A stretch of DNA of 64,000 bases from Actinoplanes octamycinicus (GTDB taxonomy: Bacteria; Actinomycetota; Actinomycetes; Mycobacteriales; Micromonosporaceae): NCBI RefSeq assembly GCF_014205225.1, contig NZ_JACHNB010000001.1, positions 6,367,501 to 6,431,500 on the forward strand, read 5' to 3'. A program made the translations under genes and the position numbers. Positions 26,965 through 35,433 of the stretch are shown in pieces (the stretch's first letter is position 1; every line of letters starts with the position of its first letter). The notes beneath the pieces are model-generated. The model saw only the letters and a program-made list of their open reading frames with translations, had not been told where the DNA came from and made no database searches.

Positions 26965-28695
26965 TCAGGTGCAGTTCCGGCCCTTGTTCAGGCAGGTCGC
27001 GATGCGCTGCATGGTCCGGGCCGCGTTCACGTTGACGAAGTCGTCGTGGTCGGAGAACGGGTTGTGATTCTCCTCCGGGAAGGAGTCCAGCGCGTACTGA
27101 CCCTTGAGCTGGACGTCGCGCGGAATCTCGTACGAAATAGTGATCCTCAGCTGCGGGATCGCGACGAATCCGGCCGGGCAGGCGCCGGTCACCCGGTCGG
27201 CGAAGGCGACGTGGCTGCGATGGTTGGCGCTGTCCACGTTCTTGCCGTCCCAGCAGCCGGGGAAGTCGTGCACGCGCTGCACCCGGCGGCCGGCCGGGCA
27301 GATCGGATACCGGTCGGTGAGCCGGTCGCCGAACCCGGAGCACGTCCAGGCGGCGCGGGCGTTGGCCGGGCCGCGGCTGGTGGGTTTCGCGTCGCCGGTG
27401 AGCGCGCGCAGGAACTTCGGCATCGGCACCACCTTGCCGGCGGCGTTGCCCCGGTACTCGATCAGTACCTTGGCCGGGCGGACGATGCCCCCGGTGTTGT
27501 TCGGCAGCTCCAGGTTCCTACCCCGCGGCTCCGGCAGCGCGCTGCTGCTCGGCGCGGGGGAGGCCGGACCGCCGGTCGGGCTCAGCGCACAGCCGGCCAG
27601 CCGTTCCAAGCCGGCGGGCCGGGCCGCGACGCGGCCGATGGCGATCGCGATCCGCTCCAGGACCGCGGTCCGCTTGGCCTTGAGCGGTCCGAGAATCGCG
27701 TTGTCGACGAAGGCGGCGCCGCCCTGCCCACGGCTGGTCACCAGCCGCTGATTCGCCTCGGCGATCTGCCGATCGAGGTCGGCCAGGTTCCGGTCGACCT
27801 CATCAAGAGCCTGCTTCGGTACGCCGGGCAGCTTGTCCCGCACACCAGGGCACCGCACCGTCGCGGTGGTGACGGTCCCGGCCGGGGCGTGCGAACTGTG
27901 CAGCGCGGCGTGGATGCCGTCGTAGCTGACGTCGCAGTCGGCCAGCGAAATCATCCCGGCCGGTCGGCGACCACCGGCGGCGCGGATGGTGTCGCCGATC
28001 CCGGCCAGCACCGCCGCGCGCCGGTCCTGCAGCGACTGCAGGACCGTCCGGTTCAGGTCGACGTTCACCCCGCGGCTGGCCAGCACCCGCCGACCGGCGG
28101 CGACCTCCAGCCGGTCCAGCTCGGCCAGCTGCCGGTCCACCGCCGCCTTCGCGGCCGCCGGGATCGCCGGCAGCCGGTCGCGGACCGCGGGACAGGCGAC
28201 CGTCGGCGAGGTGCCGGCCAGGGCCCGCTGGACCGCGCCGCCGTCGCGGACCGACCGGTCGATCCGGACCACCGGCCAGAAGTACGACGACTTGTCGCCG
28301 TTGCGGCAGGTCGTCCCGGAGGCGTCCAGGTCGGCGTCCGACGAGGTCGCGGTGATCGCCAGGTTCCCGACGAAGTCGTGCACGTGCTCGGCGCCGTTGC
28401 GGATGCCGGGCTGCGCCACCGGGTTGTCCGGGCTGAACTTGCCGTTGCCGTTCGTCCCGCAGTCCACCGTGAACCGGCCCGCCGACCCGCCCGGCGTCAC
28501 CCGCGGCCGGCGGACGTTCGGCGTCACCTGCTCGATCGGCACGTACTGCTGCAGGCTGGTGGCCGCCTCCGCGGTGCCCTTGCCGCCGCTGGAGACGAAC
28601 GTGACGGTCAGGACACCCGCGGCGGCCAGCGTCACCGCGGCCGCCGCCACCCGTATGCCTTTCGCGTTGCCGAACTTCCGATGCCGGTAGCGCAC
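26965..28695 (-). CDS. secreted DUF1996-domain protein with a duplicated helical insert
   Basis: A 576-residue protein with a basic N-terminus and one hydrophobic segment (residues about 13-35) that acts as signal or anchor. DUF1996 landmarks are at both ends: EHVHDFVGN near residue 103, and RVHDFPGCWDGKNVDSANHR with SHVAF near 474-492. Between them lie two related helical modules, each bounded by cysteines: C168-C254 (CPAVRDRLPAIPAAAKAAVD) and C282-C369 (CPGVRDKLPGVPKQALDEVD). A proline/serine linker follows. DUF1996 proteins are extracytoplasmic and mostly uncharacterised. GTG 28695 has a GAGGAGG site; the longer frame to 28785 is not needed. Confidence 0.85.
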   Translation of the reverse strand: MRYRHRKFGNAKGIRVAAAAVTLAAAGVLTVTFVSSGGKGTAEAATSLQQYVPIEQVTPNVRRPRVTPGGSAGRFTVDCGTNGNGKFSPDNPVAQPGIRNGAEHVHDFVGNLAITATSSDADLDASGTTCRNGDKSSYFWPVVRIDRSVRDGGAVQRALAGTSPTVACPAVRDRLPAIPAAAKAAVDRQLAELDRLEVAAGRRVLASRGVNVDLNRTVLQSLQDRRAAVLAGIGDTIRAAGGRRPAGMISLADCDVSYDGIHAALHSSHAPAGTVTTATVRCPGVRDKLPGVPKQALDEVDRNLADLDRQIAEANQRLVTSRGQGGAAFVDNAILGPLKAKRTAVLERIAIAIGRVAARPAGLERLAGCALSPTGGPASPAPSSSALPEPRGRNLELPNNTGGIVRPAKVLIEYRGNAAGKVVPMPKFLRALTGDAKPTSRGPANARAAWTCSGFGDRLTDRYPICPAGRRVQRVHDFPGCWDGKNVDSANHRSHVAFADRVTGACPAGFVAIPQLRITISYEIPRDVQLKGQYALDSFPEENHNPFSDHDDFVNVNAARTMQRIATCLNKGRNCT

Positions 28696-28832
28696 CTGTG
28701 CCTCCTCGATGGCCGATGATCGCCCCGGCCGTCGTCCCGGCCGGGCGCACGGTGTTACGAGCTCGGCGCAGGCGCGGATGGGCACATGACGCAGGCGTCA
28801 TCGTTCGGTAAGAACTGCTCCCGAGGGCGAAG

Positions 28833-29477
28833 ATGGGTCAACGAGATGGGAGTCGGTCGGTGAGTGCAGCGGTGGAGCCGGGGCGGGGAGCGAGCCGCCG
28901 GCGCGGTGACGCGCTCCGGAACGCGATCTTCGACGCCGTGCTGGAGCAGTTGCGCACGGTGGGGTACGCGAAGCTGACCGTGGAGAGCGTCGCCGCGGCC
29001 AGCGGCACCGGGAAAGCGGCGATCTACCGCCGCTGGCCGGGCCGTCAGGAGCTGGTGGCCGACGCGCTGCGGCACGCGCTGCCCTCGCCCGCTGACGTGC
29101 CGCCCCACGACGACCCGCGCGACGCCGTGCTGGCGCTGCTGCGAGCGATGCGGGACGCGTTCGCGGCGACCAGCGGCGCCGCGTTCCAGGCGGTGATGGC
29201 CGAGGCCGCGTTCCTGCAGAGCATCGTCAACGACCAGGTGATCGAGCCGTGCGAGCGGAGCATCCGGGTCGTGCTGCAGGACGCCGTGGCGGCCGGCCGG
29301 CTCGGCCCGCGGGTCCGCCCGGAGCTGATCGCCCGGATCGGACCGGCGATGCTGCTGCATCACGGTCTCACCATCGGGCCGGACATCCCGGAGGAGTACC
29401 TGGTGTCGGTCGTGGACGAGGTGATCCTTCCGGTCATCGGCCCGGCTCCCTCCGGCTCGCCGGCCGGACGTGCCTGA
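28833..29477 (+). CDS. TetR-family transcriptional regulator
   Basis: A 214-residue repressor-type protein. The N-terminal helix-turn-helix (AKLTVESVAAASGTGKAAIY RRW) is typical of TetR, and the C-terminal helical domain is for ligand and dimer formation (TetR_C_33-like, with AEAAFLQSIVNDQVIEP). ATG 28833 has GAGGG before it, and GTG 28860 is an alternative. A perfect palindrome lies just downstream, before the SDR gene, so it probably represses that gene. An inverted repeat ATGACG-CAGG-CGTCAT (28786-28801) lies upstream of the TetR gene. Confidence 0.93.
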   Translation: MGQRDGSRSVSAAVEPGRGASRRRGDALRNAIFDAVLEQLRTVGYAKLTVESVAAASGTGKAAIYRRWPGRQELVADALRHALPSPADVPPHDDPRDAVLALLRAMRDAFAATSGAAFQAVMAEAAFLQSIVNDQVIEPCERSIRVVLQDAVAAGRLGPRVRPELIARIGPAMLLHHGLTIGPDIPEEYLVSVVDEVILPVIGPAPSGSPAGRA

Positions 29478-29519
29478 CTTCCCTCCGATCAGTCGAGCCT
29501 TGCTGGGCCGCTTCCTAGA

Positions 29520-29553
29520 CGCTTATAGTGAACGCGCACGTTCACTATAAGCG
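29520..29553. promoter_or_regulatory. 15-bp-arm palindromic operator
   Basis: CGCTTATAGTGAACG (29520-29534) and its exact complement CGTTCACTATAAGCG (29539-29553) are separated by CGCA. The left arm contains a -10-like TATAGT. The site lies 43 bases after the TetR gene and 30 bases before the SDR start, an ideal position for repression of the SDR by the neighbouring TetR protein. Confidence 0.8.
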
Positions 29554-29582
29554 CTCCTGCCTACGGCGACGATGGGAAGTGG

Positions 29583-30518
29583 ATGCCGATGAGCGGCGTC
29601 AGCGAGATCCGCAACGACACGAAGAACCGGTGGACCGCCGCCGCGGTGCCCGATCAGACCGGCCGCACCGTGGTGATCACCGGGGGCAACACCGGCATCG
29701 GGTTCGAGACCGCCAAGGTGCTGGCCGAGCGGGGTGCGACCGTGGTGCTGGCCTGCCGTGACCTCACCAAGGCCGGCGACGCGGCCGGCCGGATCGGCGC
29801 GTCGGCCCGCGGCCCGGTCCGCATCCAGCACCTCGACCTGGCGTCGCAGGCCTCGGTGCGGCGGGCCGCGGCCGAGCTGCGGGAGACCTACGACAAGATC
29901 GACCTGCTGATAAACAACGCCGGTCTGATGTGGCCGCCGTTCACGCTCACCGAGGACGGGTTCGAGTCACAGTTCGCGATCAACCACCTCGGCCACTTCG
30001 CCCTCACCGGCCTGGTGCTGGACCGGATCCTGCAGACGCCCGGCGCGCGCGTCGTGACCGTCAGCAGCCTCGGGCACAAGCAGGGCCCGATCAACTTCGA
30101 CGACCTGCAGTTCGCGAGGAAGTACTCGAAGAACGGCGCGTACGCGCAGTCCAAGCTGGCCAACCTGATGTTCGCGTTCGAGCTGCAGCGCCGGCTCGCC
30201 GCCAGTGGCTCCGACGCGATCTCGGTCGCCGCGCACCCGGGCGGCGCCCGGACCGACCTGCTCAAGAACATGCCGTCGATTCCGCAGAAGATCGCCATGT
30301 GGTACGCGCAGCCCGCGTCCAGCGGCGCGCTGCCCACCCTGCGCGCGGCGGCCGACCCGCACGTGCGCGGCGGCGACTACTTCGGTCCCGGCGTCATGTT
30401 CGAGACCCGCGGACACCCGAAGCTCGTGGAGTCCAACGAGGCGTCGCGCGACATCGCCGCGCAACGGCGGCTCTGGGAGATCTCCGAGGGGCTCACCGGC
30501 GTCACCTACCCGATCTGA
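29583..30518 (+). CDS. short-chain dehydrogenase/reductase (retinol-dehydrogenase-like)
   Basis: A 311-residue NAD(P)-dependent oxidoreductase. The cofactor motif is TGGNTGIGFETAK (residues 33-45), followed by NNAG (111-114), catalytic Ser162 in TVSSLG, and Tyr187/Lys191 in YAQSK. It belongs to the long SDR type with the HPGGARTDLLKN segment, similar to WW-domain or retinol dehydrogenase-like SDRs. Control by the upstream palindrome is likely. The last 13 bases overlap the end of the convergent SpoIIE gene. Confidence 0.95.
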   Translation: MPMSGVSEIRNDTKNRWTAAAVPDQTGRTVVITGGNTGIGFETAKVLAERGATVVLACRDLTKAGDAAGRIGASARGPVRIQHLDLASQASVRRAAAELRETYDKIDLLINNAGLMWPPFTLTEDGFESQFAINHLGHFALTGLVLDRILQTPGARVVTVSSLGHKQGPINFDDLQFARKYSKNGAYAQSKLANLMFAFELQRRLAASGSDAISVAAHPGGARTDLLKNMPSIPQKIAMWYAQPASSGALPTLRAAADPHVRGGDYFGPGVMFETRGHPKLVESNEASRDIAAQRRLWEISEGLTGVTYPI

Positions 30519-32521
30519 TCGGTGCCGCGCATCAGGCAGAGCAGGGCGACGTCGTCGCGGCGCGGGCGCGGACCGACCCCGGTGGCGAGGATGTGGTCGA
30601 GCACCGCAGCCGGATCACCGGCCGGGGCGGTGCGCATGGCCCGGCACAGCTCGTCGAGGCCGAGGTCGATCGGATGCCGGTGGTCCTCGACCAGCCCGTC
30701 GGTGTAGAGCAGCAGCGTCGCCGCCTCCGGCAGGGCGAAGGCGGTGTCGCGGTAGGCGTGGCCACGGGCGGCGCCCAGCGGCGGATCGACAGGCAGGGGC
30801 AGCAGGCGTACGTCGCCGGCGTCCCGTAACAACGGCAACGGATGACCGGCGGTGACCCCGGTGCCCGAGCCGTCGACCAGGTCCAGCTCCAGGTAGCAGC
30901 AACTGGCCATGGTGTCCAGGTGCAGGTCGAAGATGAACTGGTTGGCGAGGCGGATCACCGCGGACGGACGGTTGCCTTCGAGGGCGTACGCGCGCAGCGC
31001 CCCGCGGACCTGCCCCATCGCCGCGGCCGCCGCGGTGTTGTGCCCGGCGACGTCCCCGACGACCACCCCGACCACGCCGTCGCGCAGCGGGATGACGTCG
31101 TACCAGTCACCGCCGACCTCGGCGCCCCGGGTCCACGGCAGGTACCGGGTGGCGCACGCCAAGCCGTCGATCTCCGGGGTCCGCTCCGGCAGCAGCGCGT
31201 GCTGCAACTGCGAGGCGATCGACAGGTTCGTCTCGAACAGCAGCGCCCGGTGCAGCGCCTGCGCGCCGAGCGCGGCCAGCGCCGTCAGCGTCGACCGGGC
31301 GTCCTCGTCGAACTCGCGCGGCTTGTGGTAGCCGACCACCAGCGTCCCGAGCACCTCACCGGCGACGGCGAGCGGCAGGAACGCCCACGCCTGCCGCCGG
31401 CCCGCCGGCACCGTGGCGACCGCGCCGGCCTGGCTCGCCCGGAACTGGTCGACGGTGGAGACGAACCGGGCCTGCCCGGTGCGGGCCACACTCGTGGCGG
31501 GATGCGGATGGCTCAGCGGAAGCTCCTTGAGATGCAGCAGCACCTCGGGCTCGTACCCGGAGTGGTAGTGCAGGCGCAGGACGTCGGTGTCGCGGAGCAG
31601 CAGCGCCAGGCCCTCGCCGCCGATCGAGGGGCGCAGCACGGAGCCGATGGCGGCGTACACCTGCGCGGTCGTGCTCGCGGACACCAGGGCGGTCGTGACG
31701 CTCTCCAGTGCCCGGGCCCGGGCCGCGGACCGCTCGGCGCGGGCGACGCTGGCGGTCAGCTGCTGCTGCCGCATCACCTGCTCGGTGATCTCCCGGAACG
31801 ACACGGCCACCGACCCGGCGCCGTCCCGGCTCATCTTGATCTCCCAAGCCTGCCCGATCGACGGGTACTCCAACTGCTGTCGCCACGGGCGCCCGGTCTC
31901 CGCGACCGCCCGGTAACGGTCGAACAGGCCATCGTCCCAGCTGTTCGGCGCGATGACACTGAGCCGCCGCCCGATGACGTCCTCGACGGTACGGCCGGTC
32001 AGTTTGGCGCCGAGCTGGTTGACGTAGTCACACACGAAGTCGACCACCTCGCCGCCGGCGTCGCGGACCGGCCGCAGCACGGTGAACCCGTCGAAGGCCG
32101 CGTCCAGCATGTCGTAGAGCCGGGCGCCACCGTCCGACTGCGGTGACACGGTCACCTGGGACAGGTCGACGAACCGGGTGATGAACCCGTCACCGTACGG
32201 CCCGGCCCGCAACTCGAAGTGCCCGGTGATGCTCTTCCGGTCGTAGTACACCGTCCGGGTGACCGGTTCACCGGTCTCCACCACCGCCCGGTAGAGCGGC
32301 AGCGTGCCGTCGTTGACCGTTTCCGGCCACAGCTCGCGGTAGCGGCGCCCGACCAGTTCCTCGCGTCGGCGGCCGACCAGCCGGCAGCCCGCCGCATTGA
32401 TGTAGACCAGCGTGAAATCGACGATGACGCCCTGCTCACGCACCGATTCGGCCAGCGCCCAGCCCTGCGGGTCGGCGTCCAGCATCGCCAGCAACTGAGC
32501 GTCCGGCAACCGGTCGGTCAC
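30506..32521 (-). CDS. PAS-PAS-GAF-SpoIIE serine phosphatase
   Basis: A 671-residue soluble signalling protein. Two PAS domains (about 8-125 and 130-255) are followed by a GAF domain (about 275-425) and a PP2C/SpoIIE catalytic domain. The phosphatase metal sites are visible: GAEVGGDWYDVIPL, VVVGDVAGHN and LLLYTDGLVEDH, ending in a DDVALLCL strand. It should dephosphorylate STAS anti-anti-sigma factors in response to ligand, redox or light inputs. GTG 32521 follows GAGGGGG. No cognate STAS gene is adjacent; candidates are at 21607 and 39503. Confidence 0.93.
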   Translation of the reverse strand: MTDRLPDAQLLAMLDADPQGWALAESVREQGVIVDFTLVYINAAGCRLVGRRREELVGRRYRELWPETVNDGTLPLYRAVVETGEPVTRTVYYDRKSITGHFELRAGPYGDGFITRFVDLSQVTVSPQSDGGARLYDMLDAAFDGFTVLRPVRDAGGEVVDFVCDYVNQLGAKLTGRTVEDVIGRRLSVIAPNSWDDGLFDRYRAVAETGRPWRQQLEYPSIGQAWEIKMSRDGAGSVAVSFREITEQVMRQQQLTASVARAERSAARARALESVTTALVSASTTAQVYAAIGSVLRPSIGGEGLALLLRDTDVLRLHYHSGYEPEVLLHLKELPLSHPHPATSVARTGQARFVSTVDQFRASQAGAVATVPAGRRQAWAFLPLAVAGEVLGTLVVGYHKPREFDEDARSTLTALAALGAQALHRALLFETNLSIASQLQHALLPERTPEIDGLACATRYLPWTRGAEVGGDWYDVIPLRDGVVGVVVGDVAGHNTAAAAAMGQVRGALRAYALEGNRPSAVIRLANQFIFDLHLDTMASCCYLELDLVDGSGTGVTAGHPLPLLRDAGDVRLLPLPVDPPLGAARGHAYRDTAFALPEAATLLLYTDGLVEDHRHPIDLGLDELCRAMRTAPAGDPAAVLDHILATGVGPRPRRDDVALLCLMRGTDQIG

Positions 32522-32666
32522 CAGCCCACCCCCTCGGCGCTACCGGCGGAATCAGACAGCCATCATCTCAGCACCGGGGGAGTCCGGTCGATGACCGGCC
32601 GTACCGTTGGTGTCCCGACCCGGATTTCGCAGTGCCGGTGCTCGTGCCAGAAGATGGACGCTGATG

Positions 32667-33857
32667 TCAGGGCTGGTTCATCCCGTCGGTGAGGCGGCCG
32701 GGGCCGAGGCGGTTGAGCAGGATACGGGCCACGCCGGCGACGGCGGGCAGGTGGTCGAGGAGGACCAGGCGTCCCGAGGTGGACTCGACGCAGAGTGCGG
32801 CGCTGCCGTGCGCGGGACCGAGAACGGCGACGGCGAACTCGTCCGGCACCGGATCGTCGAGCACGATCACCGAACGGGCGGTCGCGTCGGCCAGGAGCCC
32901 GGTGAGCGCCGGGGCATCCGTTTCAGCGGCTGACATCACGATCACCGCGTGCGGGTCGCCGGCGATCAGCTTGCGTAGTCGGTCCAGGGCGGCTGTCAGC
33001 TGGACCGCGGACCCGCTGACGATCGGACCGTGACTCGCCGCCACCTGGAACGGGGTGCCACGAGCCTGGTGGAAACCCGGACGGGCCGGCGGCACCCGGC
33101 TCGCCGCGGCGTGGTCGAACCGATGGGTCACCTGCCCGATCGGCGCCGGCCGGCCGAACAACCAGCCCTGTCCCCATCGCGCCCCCATGCGACGGGCGGT
33201 GACCAGGTCGTCCTCGGTCTCGATGCCCTCCGCCAGGACCACTGCCCCGGTACGCCGGGCCTCCGCCGCCACCGCGGTGCACACCGACCGGGTGTGCTCG
33301 GTGTCCGGCTCGCGCAGCAGGCTCATGTCCAGCTTGATCACCTCCGGCTCCAGCACCGGAAGGAAGGCCAGCGACATCGGGTCGACCCCGACATCGTCCA
33401 GGGCGATGCCGTTGCCGAACTGGTGCACGATGCCGGCGAGGTGCACGAGGACTCCCGGCGAGGTGGGAAGCGCCCGTTCGGTGTACTCGAGGATGTAGCG
33501 GAACGGCAGGCCGTTGCCCACCATGGCGATGACGCGCGACGAGACCGGCTGGTCCAGCACGGCCGGTTCGGCGTTGATGAACAGCAGCGGCGGCGGTGCG
33601 GAGGCGGCGACCGTGCATTCCAGCGCCCGTTCGAAGCACAGCATGTCCAGCTCGGCGAGCAGTCCGGCCTCCCGAGCGGCGGCGAACAGCCGGTCCGGGA
33701 ACTCCAGTTCGGTGCCGGCCGGTCCCCGGGCGAGTGCCTCCAGCCCCACCACGAGCCCGCTGGACAGGTCGACGATCGGCTGGAACAGCGGGGTGACCAT
33801 CCGGTCCCGCAGCACGTCGGCGATGGCTGCGATGCCCCGCGCGTGAATGGTCGGCAT
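32667..33857 (-). CDS. EAL-domain cyclic-di-GMP phosphodiesterase
   Basis: A 396-residue protein. The EAL domain spans about residues 8-245 and keeps the catalytic set: EALAR (40-44), N in FINAEPAV, E in LEYTERAL, DDVG, K in VIKLDMSLL, E in LAEGIETED and Q in GQGWLFGRP, so it is probably active. It hydrolyses c-di-GMP, which controls development in actinomycetes. The C-terminal 130 residues (from FQVAASHGPIVSGSAVQL) look like a separate sensory domain, similar to DICT-type. ATG 33857 follows GGAAGGGTGAGG. Confidence 0.92.
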   Translation of the reverse strand: MPTIHARGIAAIADVLRDRMVTPLFQPIVDLSSGLVVGLEALARGPAGTELEFPDRLFAAAREAGLLAELDMLCFERALECTVAASAPPPLLFINAEPAVLDQPVSSRVIAMVGNGLPFRYILEYTERALPTSPGVLVHLAGIVHQFGNGIALDDVGVDPMSLAFLPVLEPEVIKLDMSLLREPDTEHTRSVCTAVAAEARRTGAVVLAEGIETEDDLVTARRMGARWGQGWLFGRPAPIGQVTHRFDHAAASRVPPARPGFHQARGTPFQVAASHGPIVSGSAVQLTAALDRLRKLIAGDPHAVIVMSAAETDAPALTGLLADATARSVIVLDDPVPDEFAVAVLGPAHGSAALCVESTSGRLVLLDHLPAVAGVARILLNRLGPGRLTDGMNQP

Positions 33858-33956
33858 CGCCTCACCCTTCCGTCGGCACACTCCTCTGGTCTATCGGTCA
33901 CCAGCGGTCATTACTGAACGCGAAGCGTCCCGGGTCTGGTGGTGCAGCCGGTCCGG

Positions 33957-34022
33957 TAGGGTGGGACCAGGTGCGCCGGGAAGTCTGGTCGGCAAGATGA
34001 TCAACCGACCCCTGATTGGGAG
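33957..34022 (+). promoter_or_regulatory. conserved leader element A (candidate riboswitch) before nhaA
   Basis: A -10-like TAGGGT (33957-33962) is followed eight bases later by GGTG and the core GCCGGGAAGTCTGGTCGGC (33975-33993). The same 19-base core occurs before the next transporter gene. GGTCGG (33987-33992) can pair with CCGACC (34005-34010), competing with a local hairpin of the core. The ribosome site GGGAG (34018-34022) is next, six bases before the GTG start. The element is not a palindrome, which favours an RNA over a DNA operator. Confidence 0.6.
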
Positions 34023-34028
34023 ACGCCC

Positions 34029-35312
34029 GTGCGTGACGCCCCCGGTTCGACCCCACCCGTGCTCGGCCTCGGCTCCTGGGCCGAGGCCCGGCGGATCGCC
34101 GACGTCCTGCGCAAGGAGACCGTCGGCGGCATGCTGCTGCTGGCCGGGGCGCTGGCCGCGCTGGTCTGGGCCAACTCGCCCTGGTCCGGCCTCTACCACC
34201 GGCTGACCGGCGTGATCGTGGGTCCCGGCGCGCTGCACCTGGACCTGTCGCTGGCCACCTGGGCGGCCGACGGCCTGCTGGCGATCTTCTTCTTCGTCGC
34301 CGGGCTCGAGCTCAAACGCGAGTTCGTCGCCGGTGACCTGCGCGATCCGCGCCGCGCCGCGGTCCCGGTCGCCGCCGCCGTCGGCGGGGTGATCGTCCCC
34401 GCGCTCTGCTACCTGATGGTCAACGCCGGCGGCGCGACCAAGGGCTGGGCGATCCCGACAGCGACCGACATCGCGTTCGCGCTGGCCGTTCTGGCGGTCG
34501 TCGGGCGCAGCCTGCCGACCGCGCTGCGAACCTTCCTGCTGACCCTCGCCGTGGTCGACGACCTGCTCGCCATCGTGATCATCGCGGTGTTCTACACCGC
34601 GCACCTGTCGGTGCTGCCGCTGCTGGCGGCGCTGGTGCCGCTGGCCGCGTTCGCGTTGCTGGTGCAGCGCCGGGTGCGCTCGTGGTGGCTGCTGCTGCCG
34701 CTGGCGTTCGCCACCTGGGCGCTGGTGCACGCCTCCGGTGTGCACGCGACCGTCGCCGGGGTGCTGCTCGGCTTCGCGGTGCCGGTCCGGAAATCCGCCG
34801 ACGGGACCGGCGCCGGCCTGGCCGAGCACTTCGAGCACCGCTTCCGGCCGCTGTCGGCCGGGGTCGCGGTGCCGGTCTTCGCCTTCATGTCCGCCGGGGT
34901 GACGATCGGCGGGCTCGCCGGGCTGGGCTCGGCGCTCAGCGACACGGCCGCGGTCGGTGTCATGCTCGGCCTGGTGGTCGGGAAACCGGTCGGCATCCTG
35001 CTGGCCACCTGGCTCACCGCCCGCTTCACCCGGGCGTCCATCGACGCGGGTCTGGCCTGGATCGACGTCGCCGGGCTGGCGGTGCTGAGCGGGATCGGGT
35101 TCACCGTGTCCCTGCTGATCGGCGAGCTCGCGTTCGGCGTCGGCAGCGACCGGGACGCCCACGTCAAGATCGCCGTGCTGGCCGGTTCGCTGGCGGCCGC
35201 GGTCCTCGCCACGGTCGTGCTGCGGCTGCGCAACCGCACCTACCGGAGCCTGCACGAGGCCGAGCGGGTCGACCGGGACGGCGACGCGATCCCCGACGTC
35301 TATCAGCGGTGA
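34029..35312 (+). CDS. nhaA: Na+/H+ antiporter NhaA
   Basis: A 427-residue antiporter with 11-12 membrane segments. NhaA hallmarks are [37 protein letters not shown] and [17 protein letters not shown] with the cation-binding Asp pair. [13 protein letters not shown] lies in the last helices. It expels Na+ (or Li+) in exchange for protons at alkaline pH. GTG 34029 follows GGGAG. The gene is preceded by a conserved leader element that is repeated before the next transporter gene. Confidence 0.97.
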   Translation: MRDAPGSTPPVLGLGSWAEARRIADVLRKETVGGMLLLAGALAALVWANSPWSGLYHRLTGVIVGPGALHLDLSLATWAADGLLAIFFFVAGLELKREFVAGDLRDPRRAAVPVAAAVGGVIVPALCYLMVNAGGATKGWAIPTATDIAFALAVLAVVGRSLPTALRTFLLTLAVVDDLLAIVIIAVFYTAHLSVLPLLAALVPLAAFALLVQRRVRSWWLLLPLAFATWALVHASGVHATVAGVLLGFAVPVRKSADGTGAGLAEHFEHRFRPLSAGVAVPVFAFMSAGVTIGGLAGLGSALSDTAAVGVMLGLVVGKPVGILLATWLTARFTRASIDAGLAWIDVAGLAVLSGIGFTVSLLIGELAFGVGSDRDAHVKIAVLAGSLAAAVLATVVLRLRNRTYRSLHEAERVDRDGDAIPDVYQR

Positions 35313-35359
35313 CGCGGGCTGGTCTGCCGCGCCTGTCGAGACGGGGGATCCGGCGCTGA

Positions 35360-35426
35360 TAGGTTGATCCACGGTGTGCCGGGAAGTCTGGTCGGCGAGG
35401 TGTCGCAGGCTGACCAGGATCGGGGA
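35360..35426 (+). promoter_or_regulatory. conserved leader element B (candidate riboswitch) before the ArsB/NhaD-type gene
   Basis: TAGGTT (35360-35365) as -10 box, then GGTG eight bases later (35373) and the identical 19-base core (35378-35396). CTGGTCGG (35388-35395) can pair with CTGACCAG (35410-35417), with one G-U pair. The partner sequence differs from that of copy A yet the pairing is kept. GGGGA (35422-35426) is the ribosome site for GTG 35434. Same order, spacing and core as copy A. Confidence 0.6.
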
Positions 35427-35433
35427 ACCACAC

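Noticed and set aside
33957..34022. Cobalamin riboswitch as the identity of the nhaA leader element
   Set aside because: The GGGAAGTCTGGT text recalls part of a cobalamin leader, but the B12 box and the rest of the aptamer are missing and the downstream genes are cation transporters.
35374..35433. N-terminal extension of the ArsB/NhaD-type transporter through the leader element
   Set aside because: The frame is open by chance; it would translate the conserved element, while the GGGGA site and family length point to GTG 35434.
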